Assembly (NCBI GenBank): GCA_012512955.1 | Contig: JAAZDD010000037.1 | Location: forward strand, 1 to 41,638 | Source of the DNA: Clostridia bacterium | Lineage (GTDB): Bacteria > Bacillota > DULZ01 | Length of the DNA: 41,638 nt | Direction of reading: 5' to 3' | Position numbers and translations under genes: made by a program | The notes under the pieces: model-generated | The model's input: only the letters and a program-made list of their open reading frames with translations | The model's database searches: none | What the model was told of the DNA's origin: nothing | Shown: positions 25,801 to 35,878 of the stretch, piece after piece | Position numbering within the stretch: the first letter of the stretch is position 1 | Layout of the letters: the number at the start of each line of letters is the position of its first letter

Positions 25801-27396
25801 TTAGACAACTTTTGTTTGCTGTTTCCCTCGAAGCAAATTTTCCAAATTGGCCAGCAGATTATACATTTCATAAGTTTTTTGCTGGTCGGTTTCCATGGCA
25901 ATCAAATGATTCATTTCCTGATAAATCCGCTGGGCGATAGCATAGAGATCATCTTTGGTAATTGTAGGCTGTTCAACCGGAGCGGTTTTCCAGGGAGTTA
26001 CTAGGTCATATTGCTCCAGGTATTTGGGTACGATAACCTCAGTGTTAAACTTTTCTTTGAGCACTCTGGCCAAATGTTGGGCAGAGTCCGGCTCTCCGTG
26101 GGTCACGAATATTTTTTGAGGTGGCTCTTTAAAATAAGAGATCCAATTGAGGATTTGGGCTTGATCTGCATGGGCTGAAAAACCTTCCAGGTTCACGATT
26201 TGAGCCCTGACTTGTATTTGCTCCCCGTGGATTCTGACCGTCTTTTCACCGTCAATCAACCGCCTGCCTAAAGTACCCTGGGCCTGATAACCGATAAAGA
26301 CGACTGTAGATTCCGGACGCCATAAATTATGCTTCAAATGGTGTTTAATACGGCCGGCATCTGCCATGCCGCTGGCGGAAATAATAATTGCTCCCTCTTT
26401 GATTTTATTAAGGGCCATGGATTCTTCTGCCGTACGACTGATTTGCAACCCTGGCAAGTATAAGGGACAGTTACCTTGAGAGGTTCTACGCAACTGCTTG
26501 TAATCTTCATCAAATAAGTGCTGATTGCGGCAAAAAATCTCTGTAGCGGTGATAGCCAGTGGGCTGTCGATATAGATATTTTGGCCGTCAATTTTTTTCT
26601 CCTTGATGAGAAGATGCAGGTTATACAATAAATCCTGGGTTCTTTCAATGGCAAAGGCCGGAATGATGACATTTCCACCTCGCCTAAAGGTGTCCTTAAT
26701 CACCTTGGCAAGAGCCTCCCGGCGGTTACCTGCCACTTTATGAAGGCGATCGCCATAGGTGGATTCCACCACCAGGTAGTGTGTGTGTTCAATGACTGTG
26801 GGATCGTTAGCCAATGGACGATCTACTGCTCCCAAGTCCCCGGAAAAGACAAATTTGGTAGTTCCTTCTTTAGTTTCCAGCCATAATTCTACAATGGCTG
26901 AGCCGAGAATGTGTCCTGCATCCCTAAAGCGAAGGGTAATGCCAGGGCGAACTTCCCAGAATTCTTCATAATGTACACCGATAAAATGCTGCAGGCAATC
27001 CTGGGCATCTTGGGCTGTATAAATAGGTTCCAATAACGGTAAGCCGGAACGCTGGTTTTTCCTGTTTTTCCGCTCCACTTACATTTCCTGGATGAAACCG
27101 CTGTCAGGTAAAACTGCTGTACATAATTCAGCGGTAGCAGTCGTAGCATAGACAGGTCCTTGGAAACCGAGTTTATACAATTTAGGGATTAAACCACAGT
27201 GATCAATATGGGCATGAGTTAAAATCATGAAGTCAATTTCGACCGGGTCAAAAGGAAAGGAGGAATAGTTTCGCTCCTTGACGGCTTTTGACCCTTGAAA
27301 CATCCCGCAGTCTATCAAAAACTTGTAGGTTCCGGTATCGAGCATGTAACAGGAACCGGTAACTGTCTCTGCTGCACCATAGAAGCTGATTTTCAA
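25801..27396 (-). pseudogene. MBL/beta-CASP ribonuclease-like gene with an in-frame TAA
   Basis: The two adjacent track ORFs are one gene. The N-terminal fragment (27079-27396) carries the metallo-beta-lactamase motif [10 protein letters not shown]; it ends EM-TAA, and the next codon in the same frame is GTG followed by ERKNRKNQRSG. The second part has DAGHILGS, FSGDLGAVDRPL, VVESTYGDR, GFSAHADQ and THGEPDSA, completing the MBL/beta-CASP layout of CPSF73-like RNA-processing nucleases. Codon 106 of 531 is TAA where relatives have an acidic or other residue. The start is TTG at 27396, nine bases after GGAGG. It lies 34 bp behind the aminotransferase gene, so it would be under the same T-box. 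If the stop is real, the active site is split and the product is probably non-functional. Confidence 0.85.
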
Positions 27397-27430
27397 TTGA
27401 AGTTCCCTCCTCTGGCAGCGTGTGTCTAGC

Positions 27431-28621
27431 TTAATTAGCGATTCTCTTTAATTGGTGCCTTCGGAGAAAACGTTCCATCCGGTTCATCGCTTCTTCCAAA
27501 TTTTTCACTGAGTTAGCATAGGAAATGCGAATATGCCCTTTGCCGGAAGCTCCAAACGCCTCTCCCGGAACCACTGCCACCTTTTCCTCCTCTAACAGCT
27601 TTTGGGCAAAGGCCTCTGAGCTAAAACCCGTACTGGCAACAGAGGGAAAGATATAGAAAGCTCCTTTCGGTTCGAAACACTCCAGCCCCATCTCCAGCAA
27701 TCTGGAGTATACCAACCGGCGCCGGTAGTTATATTGCTGTACCATATTCTGTACTTCTTGGGCTCCGTTGCGCAGGCCCTCCAGGGCAGCTTGTTGCGCC
27801 ATGATGGGAGCACAGAGGATGGTGTACTGATGAATCTTGGTCATGGCACCCAAAATCTCAGCCGGTCCGGCGGCAAAACCGATGCGCCAGCCGGTCATGG
27901 CAAAAGATTTGGAAAACCCGTGGACTAAGATGGTTCTTTCCCTCATTCCCGGTAACTCAATAATACTGGCATGCTCACAGCCATAAGTCATCTCGGCGTA
28001 GATTTCGTCTGACAAAACCAAGAGATTATGCTTGGCAATGACTTCTGCCACTGGTTTCAATTCTTCTTTAGTCATAATGGCACCGGTAGGGTTGTTGGGA
28101 TAAGCCATGATCAGAAGCTTAGTTTTGGGGGTAATCGCAGCTTCCAGTTCTTCCGGCATTAATTTGAAATCGTTTTCCGCTTTCGTTTGGATAAACACGG
28201 GCTTGCCCCCTGCTAAAATGGTACAGGGAGTATAGGAAACATAAGCCGGTTCCACAATAATTACCTCATCGCCGGGGCAAAGGATTGCTCTCAAAGCCAA
28301 ATCAACAGCTTCGCTGGCCCCAATGGTGACCAAAATTTCCTCTTCAGGATCATACTGAACCTGGTGCCGGGAAAACAGGTGTTTGGACAGTTCTTCCCGC
28401 AACTCGGGGGTACCTTTGTTTGAAGTGTAGCTGGTTTCGCCTCGATAGAGAGCTTCTATAGAGGCATGTCGAATTGACATTGGAGTAGAAAAGTCTGGTT
28501 CTCCCACTCCCAGTGAAATAATATCCGGTGAGCCGGCGATCAAGTCAAAAAACTTACGGATGCCTGAAGGAGGTAATGACTTAACTACCGGAGAAATCAT
28601 TTGTTCAAGATTGACAGCCAT
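27431..28621 (-). CDS. class I/II aminotransferase, aspartate aminotransferase-like
   Basis: 396-aa PLP enzyme. The Schiff-base lysine is in [17 protein letters not shown]; other fold-type I signatures are [12 protein letters not shown] near the N-terminus, YPNNPTGAI and SYANSV at the C-terminus. It belongs to the AspB/AlaT-like family; the substrate cannot be read from sequence. The track's ORF runs 53 codons into the T-box leader; ATG at 28621, with GCAGGTGG seven bases upstream, is the true start. A T-box whose specifier is probably an Asn codon controls it, which suggests a role in aspartate supply for asparagine. Confidence 0.88.
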   Translation of the reverse strand: MAVNLEQMISPVVKSLPPSGIRKFFDLIAGSPDIISLGVGEPDFSTPMSIRHASIEALYRGETSYTSNKGTPELREELSKHLFSRHQVQYDPEEEILVTIGASEAVDLALRAILCPGDEVIIVEPAYVSYTPCTILAGGKPVFIQTKAENDFKLMPEELEAAITPKTKLLIMAYPNNPTGAIMTKEELKPVAEVIAKHNLLVLSDEIYAEMTYGCEHASIIELPGMRERTILVHGFSKSFAMTGWRIGFAAGPAEILGAMTKIHQYTILCAPIMAQQAALEGLRNGAQEVQNMVQQYNYRRRLVYSRLLEMGLECFEPKGAFYIFPSVASTGFSSEAFAQKLLEEEKVAVVPGEAFGASGKGHIRISYANSVKNLEEAMNRMERFLRRHQLKRIAN

Positions 28622-28650
28622 TTTATCCACCTGCCTAGAATTATCCTGAT

Positions 28651-28921
28651 CAATAAATAAAAAACCTCTCATCCTGAAGGGACGAGAGGTTACCCGCGGT
28701 ACCACCCTTGATGGCAAAAACCCAAACTCAACCCACGAGCAGATCTGCTCCCGGACATCGATAACGGGACTACCCGGCACGGCTTACTCAAATTTTCAGC
28801 CTGCAACTTAGGGAGGGCGTTCACTGGGCCTACATACCGGTCTCACACCAAATGCCGGCTCTCTGAATGTGGTGACCAGCTACTCTTTCCCTGCATTGTT
28901 GTTTCGACATCATAAAAATTT
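28651..28921 (-). promoter_or_regulatory. T-box leader of the aminotransferase gene
   Basis: The minus-strand leader has the T-box sequence AGGGTGGTACCGCG (28695-28708) followed by the terminator AACCTCTC/GAGAGGTT and a T6 tract. Upstream is Stem I with GGGAAAGAGTAGCTGG pairing to CCAG...CCCTCCC and the distal AGAGAGCCGG / ACCGG element. In the specifier loop (GTGAACGCC) the codon followed by the usual purine is AAC at 28819-28821, giving Asn as the best guess. GCC (Ala) is a less likely reading. Uncharged tRNA binding would favour the antiterminator and let transcription enter the aminotransferase gene. Confidence 0.9.
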
Positions 28922-28927
28922 AAATAA

Positions 28928-28956
28928 ATTATAACAGTTTCCAGGCAGGGTGTCAA
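28928..28956 (-). promoter_or_regulatory. consensus sigma-A promoter of the T-box transcript
   Basis: Perfect TTGACA and TATAAT with a 17-base spacer on the minus strand, placing the transcript start near 28921, 20 bp beyond the end of the upstream hypothetical gene. Confidence 0.9.
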
Positions 28957-28975
28957 ATGTTTTTCAGGAAGATTT

Positions 28976-29860
28976 TTAGCCGGGGATTTGGGCCAGGTAT
29001 TGTCGTATGGTTCGTACGATTTGACGGGGACGGGCATCGTCTCCAACGGCCGGCAGCGACAACAACCTGATTCTTTCCTGCCTGCAGTAATATTCCTTCC
29101 AAATGGCTTCCCGCTTGTCAGTAGGGGCGATGTCAATAGCGATTGCCTTTTCCGGGAGAAAATAGGAGAAAGTAAGTCCTTTAAGAGAATAATCCTTACT
29201 GATTGTCGCACCGGGAAATAATTGTTTCAAAGCCAGGTCCCAGGAGTCTTGGCCGGGATCACACTGAGAACATACGGTTTCGGCAATCTCAACAAAACTC
29301 TCCTCCTGGAGTTCTGAAGTGTCTGCAAGTACTTGTTCCTGTGTCTCTGTCCCCTCAGTTTCAACGGCATCAACCACCGGTTCTTTTTCCAATGATGCCT
29401 GAGCAGTGTGGGCATTTTCATCTGAAACCATGGTTTCGGAGATTTCTTCCACAGGTGCTTGGCCATCACCGGTTTCCCATGTATCTTGTAGATCTTGCCT
29501 AGGCTCAGGGACCGGTTCCGGGTCTGGTACTTCCTGATCCATATTCAGATATCGCTCCAGCCCTTTCTTGATCGCTGTATCCAGCACCAGATTGAAGTCC
29601 CCGAAGCTTTGCAACACATTTTCATCCGGCAATTTCTGTCTGGTCAGTTCTCCTAGCAGGGTTTCGAAATGTTCCGGATGACCACCCAAGTATTCTTGCA
29701 ATAAAGACGCCATTTCACAGACAATTTGGATTCCATTCTCAAGTTTCCGTTCCCTTTCTTCACCAACCAGCATACTGGTCTCCATGGCCAACTCAATTAA
29801 CAGATCTGTTTTGTTTAGAATTTGCCGCTCCAATTCCAGCTGTTCTTTCCTTTGTAGCAA
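28976..29860 (-). CDS. unknown protein with acidic linker, 294 aa
   Basis: I do not recognise a family. The N-terminal ~105 residues are predicted helical and heptad-like (LELERQILNKTDLLIELAMETSML...). A low-complexity acidic Glu/Pro/Thr linker spans about 108-195. The C-terminal ~90 residues look like a compact alpha/beta domain: LFPGATISKDYSLKGLTFSY, then FLPEKAIAIDIAPTDKREAIW and a Cys/Arg motif YYCRQERIRLLSLP. The strand-turn IAIDIAP followed by a conserved basic helix loosely resembles a restriction-endonuclease-like fold, but I see no clear catalytic triad. TTG start at 29860 behind GAGGTGAGG. It lies between the acs terminator and the T-box promoter. Confidence 0.55.
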   Translation of the reverse strand: MLQRKEQLELERQILNKTDLLIELAMETSMLVGEERERKLENGIQIVCEMASLLQEYLGGHPEHFETLLGELTRQKLPDENVLQSFGDFNLVLDTAIKKGLERYLNMDQEVPDPEPVPEPRQDLQDTWETGDGQAPVEEISETMVSDENAHTAQASLEKEPVVDAVETEGTETQEQVLADTSELQEESFVEIAETVCSQCDPGQDSWDLALKQLFPGATISKDYSLKGLTFSYFLPEKAIAIDIAPTDKREAIWKEYYCRQERIRLLSLPAVGDDARPRQIVRTIRQYLAQIPG

Positions 29861-29925
29861 CCTGCCTCACCTCTTTTACAGATCCTTCTCTAGGACAATA
29901 TGCGCCGGAATTGGATTTTATGTAT

Positions 29926-29961
29926 AAAAAAAAAGGATGCAGACCAGATTAATCTGCATCC
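29926..29961 (-). terminator. intrinsic terminator of the acs operon
   Basis: Perfect 9-bp stem GGATGCAGA/TCTGCATCC followed by nine T residues on the minus strand, 13 bases past the acsE stop codon. Confidence 0.92.
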
Positions 29962-29974
29962 TGGATGAATTTTG

Positions 29975-30778
<804 letters not shown>

Positions 30779-30791
30779 TTAATTTTAACGA

Positions 30792-31763
30792 TTAATAATC
30801 GTTGGGCACCATCAATTGGTCAATGTGCTTTTTAACCAATTGAACCGACTTGGGATGACGCATCAGCAGGATGTTAACGCCTGATTGCAGCAGAGCTGTG
30901 GCACAAGTGGTTTCCCACAGGATTCCTCTCTCTTCGGCATCGCCCCAGCTAGGATTTTCCTCAGTACTTAAGTTAGCTTCCTTGGTTCTCCAGGATTCAT
31001 AGCCAACAGTAGCGATTATGGGCATAGAGAGCATTTTATCCCCTTGGAGAGCACCTAAACGTGCCCTTTCCAAAATGGAGTAAGCGTATTCAATACCATA
31101 ACCCAAGCCGCCAATGGTGGGGTCAATCACGATTCTGTTCAAGGGCAGATTCATCTCGCTGATTAAGATGTTAAGCTGCTTGCAGATGTTGATATCCAAT
31201 GGTGAACGGGCAATAATGTTATGCTTGTGAACCATGCAAGCTGCAGTCAAAGACTTATAGTTTGTTTGTTCCGCATTACCAAACAGCAAGTTTTCCCCGG
31301 AGGTGGCTTCTGCTACGGCTACCAGTACTTCGTTGTCTTTTTCTTCATCATCGCAACCAACCACGATCAAGGGAACGCCAACAGAAGCAAGGACATCTTT
31401 AACAACGGCCACACACTCTTCCGGCGACTTGTTTCCGTTGTCAGGATGTGCTCCGTCCAGCTTCAGGTAAACCAGATCAGCACCGTATTCTTCAACACAT
31501 TTTTTGGCCCACTGGCCGGGATTATCCACAACATCACGATAGTACTTGAGCAGATTCTCATTCCATTCGGGAACAATATCGTTAACTTCCAAAGCAACGA
31601 CAGGGCGGTGTTTAATTTCGCCTTCAAAATGATGGAAGGGTAACGCAGCGTCTCCACCGACAGTAATGGTATGGGTCCTGGTTCCTCCCTGTTCTTTTGT
31701 AGCTCCAATAGTAACCTCAGGTACACTGGCTCTACTTTTTTCCTTCAGAATTTCAACGGCCAT
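30792..31763 (-). CDS. acsD: corrinoid iron-sulfur protein, small subunit
   Basis: 323-aa TIM-barrel subunit that forms the CFeSP heterodimer with AcsC and helps hold the cobalamin. Signatures: [46 protein letters not shown], and [17 protein letters not shown]. Length and sequence agree with Moorella and Carboxydothermus AcsD. The ATG has AAGGAG nine bases upstream. Confidence 0.96.
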   Translation of the reverse strand: MAVEILKEKSRASVPEVTIGATKEQGGTRTHTITVGGDAALPFHHFEGEIKHRPVVALEVNDIVPEWNENLLKYYRDVVDNPGQWAKKCVEEYGADLVYLKLDGAHPDNGNKSPEECVAVVKDVLASVGVPLIVVGCDDEEKDNEVLVAVAEATSGENLLFGNAEQTNYKSLTAACMVHKHNIIARSPLDINICKQLNILISEMNLPLNRIVIDPTIGGLGYGIEYAYSILERARLGALQGDKMLSMPIIATVGYESWRTKEANLSTEENPSWGDAEERGILWETTCATALLQSGVNILLMRHPKSVQLVKKHIDQLMVPNDY

Positions 31764-31816
31764 TCACCATTTCTCCTTTCCTGGCTTTGATTGGAAACCC
31801 ATATTGAGTAAGAACC

Positions 31817-32569
31817 TTATAGATTTGCTTTTTGCAGAATTGCAAACACCGCTTCCACAGCTTGGGAATCATTGGGTAACTCAAACAATGGCTTTCCTTC
31901 AGTATCGTATTTCACTACCAAAGGATCCAAAGGAACGGTACCGATTAAAGGAAGTCCCGTTTTTTGGATCTCTTCCTTCATCGGTTCAATTCCCTCGTCA
32001 CCAACCCTGGAGACGATCAGATAAATATTCTCTACCTTACTGCCCAAAGATTTAACCAGTTGGTGAACTCTTCCGGCAGACCGGATACCGCGGGCTGAAG
32101 CATCACTGATTACAAACAGGTGTTGAACTTTCGGCAGGATGCCCCTGCTGATATGTTCCACACCCGCTTCATTGTCCACCACCAGATAATCATAGTTTCC
32201 GGTAAGAGCCTCAATCTGCTTCCGCAATAAATCACTGGGATAGCAGTAACATCCAGGACCTTGAGGATTACCCATCACTAACAAGTCCAAATTGTCGTGT
32301 TCCACCAAAGCTTGAGACATGCGGTAATCAATGAAAATGTCTTTGCTCATTCCGGAAGGAATTGCTTTAGGGTTTTTGGTTTCCTCCAGAATATCGGAAA
32401 TATAAGAGGTTACCTCTAACCCTAAAGCTTCATTTAAATTGGCATTAGGGTCAGCGTCCACTGCCAAAACAGTACCTTTTTCCTGTTCCAGCAAGTATCT
32501 AATCAACAGTGCGCCAAATGTAGTTTTTCCTGTTCCACCCTTGCCTGCCACTGCAATGTGTTGTGCCAT
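31817..32569 (-). CDS. CooC/AcsF-type nickel-insertion ATPase, second copy
   Basis: 250-aa MinD/SIMIBI ATPase with deviant Walker A GKGGTGKTT and the Ni-binding Cys-x-Cys motif in GPGCYCYPSD. CooC/AcsF proteins help load nickel into CODH or ACS. A second, different CooC is the first gene of the operon. This one may serve the ACS A-cluster, in line with the AcsF name, but that split is inferred. The track begins at GTG; ATG at 32569 behind GGGTGGGAG is preferred. It lies between acsV and acsD. Confidence 0.85.
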   Translation of the reverse strand: MAQHIAVAGKGGTGKTTFGALLIRYLLEQEKGTVLAVDADPNANLNEALGLEVTSYISDILEETKNPKAIPSGMSKDIFIDYRMSQALVEHDNLDLLVMGNPQGPGCYCYPSDLLRKQIEALTGNYDYLVVDNEAGVEHISRGILPKVQHLFVISDASARGIRSAGRVHQLVKSLGSKVENIYLIVSRVGDEGIEPMKEEIQKTGLPLIGTVPLDPLVVKYDTEGKPLFELPNDSQAVEAVFAILQKANL

Positions 32570-32594
32570 TTTTGCTCCCACCCTTTCCTGTTAG

Positions 32595-34493
32595 TTAAGC
32601 CGGTACAGAGGGAAACAGACTCAAATCCGTATGGGGAAGGAAGAGAGCAGACACGAACTCATCCATGAAGGTGGTTCCAACCGACAGTTCGATATAGGTC
32701 ATCTTCCGGCCAATCTCTACGGCATCTTGATAGGCCTGACGGGACAACAGTGCCAGTTGAGCTCCCTTTACGGAGGTGTTGCCAACGAATTCATATTTCT
32801 CCACGGGCAAATCAGGGAGCAGCCCGATGGAAATGGCATCTGATAAATTGAGATAGTTGCCGAAACCACCGGCAATGAGTATCTTATCGATTGCTTCCAT
32901 ATCCATTGATACCATTTGTAAGAGGCTGCGGATACCCGCATAGACGGCACCTTTGGATCGAATTAGATTCTTGATGTCAGCTTCGGTAATGACAATGTCT
33001 TTACCTACTCCTGTGTCCTTTCCCCATACAAGGACAAATTCCGGTCCTTCTTCGTTTTGACGCAGGCGGTCAGATGAAACCGGTTGGAATTGACCCGTCC
33101 GATCGATCAGGCCCACGTCCCGCAACTTGGCAATGCAATCGATCAGGCCGGAGCCACAGATGCCGACAGGTTTTCCGTTGGCAACTGTTTCAACGGATAC
33201 TTCGTAAGTCTCGGGGTCGATTGACAGCCGTTCAATGGCCCCCTTCATGGCTCTCATCCCAAAGGTGATGCCTCCACCTTCAAAGGCAGGCCCGGCCGAA
33301 CAAGCGCAGGTAACCAGGAAATCCCGGTTGCCCAGGACCATTTCACCGTTAGTGCCGATGTCGATAAAAAGGGTCATTTCATCGGCTTCACTCATCCTGG
33401 TACATAAGACACCGGATACGATATCTCCCCCAACGTAACTGGCTAGAGCGGAGAAACTGAATACCCAAGCCTCAGGGTTAATTGCCAGCCCCAGGTCTCT
33501 GGCCGTTACCGGCGGCAAATCAGCTGCCGTTGGAATATAAGGATCAAGCCTGATGTACTTAGGTGTCAGACCTAAGAACAAATGGGCCATAACTGAATTA
33601 CCTGCTGACATAACGGTCTGAATATTGGAACTCTTGATCTTATGCTCTTTGACCAATTTGTCGATGAGCTCATTAACGGTTCCGATCACGGCTTTATGGA
33701 GGTCTTCCAGCCCATTTGGCTCATTGGCATAGATCATCCTGGAAATAACATCGTCGCCAAAACGGGCCTGTTTATTATAGGTACCTGCTTTTCCGACCAC
33801 ACTGCCCGTTTTCAAGTTCAGCAGATAAGCTACCACGGTAGTTGTGCCGATATCCACGGCTAACCCGTACTGGTCGGAGGTCGTATCACCGGCCTCAATG
33901 CTGACAATGTGGGCACTTCCGTTAAAGCAGGCCAGTGTTACAGAGACTTTCCAGTCAGCCTCTCTTAATGTTACAGCCAAATTTCGCAAAACAGACAACG
34001 GTATCCGGATCTCTTTATGCTCCAAGTGTTTACGCAGTTCAGCTGTCAAACGGGTAAGATCGCTGGCGTTTTCCGTAATGGTGGGCGGTGGCAGTTCCAA
34101 ATAGACACTGCGGCAAATAGGATCAAAATCATAACCCTCCAACAGATCCAGTTCCCGTTCCACCAATATTCCTTTTTCCCGGGAAGTACTCACTAAAACC
34201 TGGTGTTCATCCAGCCTTGATTCCGCAGGTATTTCTACCTTAATGTCGCTTTCCGGAAAAGTCCGACACGCCAGTACATGACCGGAATTGCGGAGGCGGG
34301 AGGAAAGATTTCCTCCCAGATTCTTAATGTCGCCTCCTATTACCTTTACTGCGCATCTTCCACATGTACCTACTTCCCCGCAAGTGCTCTTTAATTCGAT
34401 GCCTGCTAAAGCGGCGGCTTGTTTGATTGATACTCCTTCTTCCACTTCTACTGTAATGTTTTCGGGGAAAAAGGTAACAGCGAATTTCGACAT
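32595..34493 (-). CDS. acsV: RACo-type reductive activator of the corrinoid protein
   Basis: 632-aa protein with an N-terminal plant-type [2Fe-2S] ferredoxin domain (CGEVGTCGRC and later LACRTFP), a linker, and a C-terminal ASKHA ATPase domain (AVDIGTTTVVAYL at about 215, FIDIGTNGEMVLGN, AGGFGNYLNLSDAISIG). Proteins of this kind use ATP to reduce Co(II) of the corrinoid iron-sulfur protein to the active Co(I) form. It lies directly next to acsC as in other acetogens and Carboxydothermus. TAGGAGTG precedes the ATG. Confidence 0.92.
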   Translation of the reverse strand: MSKFAVTFFPENITVEVEEGVSIKQAAALAGIELKSTCGEVGTCGRCAVKVIGGDIKNLGGNLSSRLRNSGHVLACRTFPESDIKVEIPAESRLDEHQVLVSTSREKGILVERELDLLEGYDFDPICRSVYLELPPPTITENASDLTRLTAELRKHLEHKEIRIPLSVLRNLAVTLREADWKVSVTLACFNGSAHIVSIEAGDTTSDQYGLAVDIGTTTVVAYLLNLKTGSVVGKAGTYNKQARFGDDVISRMIYANEPNGLEDLHKAVIGTVNELIDKLVKEHKIKSSNIQTVMSAGNSVMAHLFLGLTPKYIRLDPYIPTAADLPPVTARDLGLAINPEAWVFSFSALASYVGGDIVSGVLCTRMSEADEMTLFIDIGTNGEMVLGNRDFLVTCACSAGPAFEGGGITFGMRAMKGAIERLSIDPETYEVSVETVANGKPVGICGSGLIDCIAKLRDVGLIDRTGQFQPVSSDRLRQNEEGPEFVLVWGKDTGVGKDIVITEADIKNLIRSKGAVYAGIRSLLQMVSMDMEAIDKILIAGGFGNYLNLSDAISIGLLPDLPVEKYEFVGNTSVKGAQLALLSRQAYQDAVEIGRKMTYIELSVGTTFMDEFVSALFLPHTDLSLFPSVPA

Positions 34494-34503
34494 TCAATCA
34501 CTC

Positions 34504-35841
34504 CTAGGCAAACTGACTCTTGGCAAAGGCGGGTATAGCAGAAGCTTCCCTTGGGCCGATGATCACATTCCAACCGGATTCTTCTTCCAACTTACCGCTT
34601 AAAACGGCTACCAAGCCGGGCAAGACGATATTCCTGTGGTTTACTTTTTCTTCCAAGCCGCATTTCTTCATGACGGCAGCAATTTTGTCCGCTTCAAATT
34701 TTCCGTCAGCATAGGCAGTCAGCACTGATAATCCATCGGTGTCCACCGCCAAGATGTAGCTGGGAATCTTGCTGGCCTCTACTTCTCCTTCTACGGAATA
34801 ATAGGTCAAGGAGAAGTTGGTGGTAATGTAAACAGGCGAATCAGCAGTTACATTGCCAACTTCATGCAGCTTTTCTTCCACCCGAATAGGTACTTGCGGG
34901 TCCGTATACAGGTTTTGTCTCCAGCTCAAGAGCGGCAGAATATGGGCTTTTTCCACCGTATTCATGACGATCAAGCTGGCGTACTTGCTGATATAAGCGG
35001 AAGCTTCCGCTGCTTCCTCCATCGGGTCTTCCGAAGCGGTGAAAGCGATAATGGGATATCCGAAAGGACGAAACTTTTTCTTGATGGCCAGCCGGCGGAT
35101 CTGGGTAAAGTCAGCAATGGCACGGGAGAGACTTCTTGCTCCCGGATCCACAACCAGATCCTTTTTGCCCAGGGCAACTACTTTTTCCACTAAGGAAGCC
35201 AAATCATCAAGGTTGGCACCTTTTACTGCCAAGGGGCAATTCCTTTCGATGGCCAACTTCGCCATCGCTTCATAATTGTCGTTGGTGGCTGCGTAGATTA
35301 AAGGCTTTGCTACTCCTTCCACATCCAAGGCTTTAGCGATGGCTTCAGGACTTTCTGACATCAACACTAAAGGCAAACTGGAGTTCTTGGCCACTGCAGT
35401 TACGGCAGCAACAAATTTGTCAGCATCTCCGGACACATTCTCCACGGCAATGGCTTGGATCCGGTATTCCAAACCTACCCGGACAAAAACGAGATCATTG
35501 ATTTTTTGGGTCCTTTCGACAATTTCCGCCTCACTTAAATTGTCAACAACCCTGAAAGAAATAGCTGTTTCATGATAAAACTTTTTGTCGTGCCTGAACA
35601 GCTCTGTTTCGTCACCCATAGTAACGCTGTTTTCGCCGGCGCCAAAGACCACTTTGGCGATGGGGGGAGCTGCGGCGGATTCCAACATCGCTCTTGCTTC
35701 ATCTGATACGTAGGGGCAACTGTCTAAAGACGCTTTGCCCCCTGCCAAAGACATGGCAAAAGCCAAACATGTCGGAGGTCCGCATTCTCCACAGTTCTTT
35801 TTCGGCAGTTGTTTGTAGATTTCTAAGCCTGTTAAAGCCAT
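34504..35841 (-). CDS. acsC: corrinoid iron-sulfur protein, large subunit
   Basis: 445-aa subunit. The N-terminal [4Fe-4S] domain has KKNCGECGPPTCLAF and later SCPYVSDEA, and is followed by a TIM barrel and a C-terminal corrinoid-binding Rossmann-like domain. It carries methyl groups between AcsE and the ACS A-cluster. ATG preceded by AAAGGAGT. It shares the Moorella order acsB-acsC-acsV. Confidence 0.96.
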   Translation of the reverse strand: MALTGLEIYKQLPKKNCGECGPPTCLAFAMSLAGGKASLDSCPYVSDEARAMLESAAAPPIAKVVFGAGENSVTMGDETELFRHDKKFYHETAISFRVVDNLSEAEIVERTQKINDLVFVRVGLEYRIQAIAVENVSGDADKFVAAVTAVAKNSSLPLVLMSESPEAIAKALDVEGVAKPLIYAATNDNYEAMAKLAIERNCPLAVKGANLDDLASLVEKVVALGKKDLVVDPGARSLSRAIADFTQIRRLAIKKKFRPFGYPIIAFTASEDPMEEAAEASAYISKYASLIVMNTVEKAHILPLLSWRQNLYTDPQVPIRVEEKLHEVGNVTADSPVYITTNFSLTYYSVEGEVEASKIPSYILAVDTDGLSVLTAYADGKFEADKIAAVMKKCGLEEKVNHRNIVLPGLVAVLSGKLEEESGWNVIIGPREASAIPAFAKSQFA

Positions 35842-35878
35842 CTTCCTTACTCCTTTCTGCAGATATTGCAGTTAATAT

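Noticed and set aside
3895-27396. TAA read as an amino acid (recoded stop) in this organism
   Set aside because: acsE, pduL, malic enzyme and other intact genes end in TAA directly before terminators, and no tRNA with a matching anticodon is visible. Two internal TAAs are better explained by mutation or error.
28819-28821. Alanine (GCC) as T-box specifier
   Set aside because: GCC would be followed by C rather than the conserved purine; AAC followed by G fits better, though this remains tentative.
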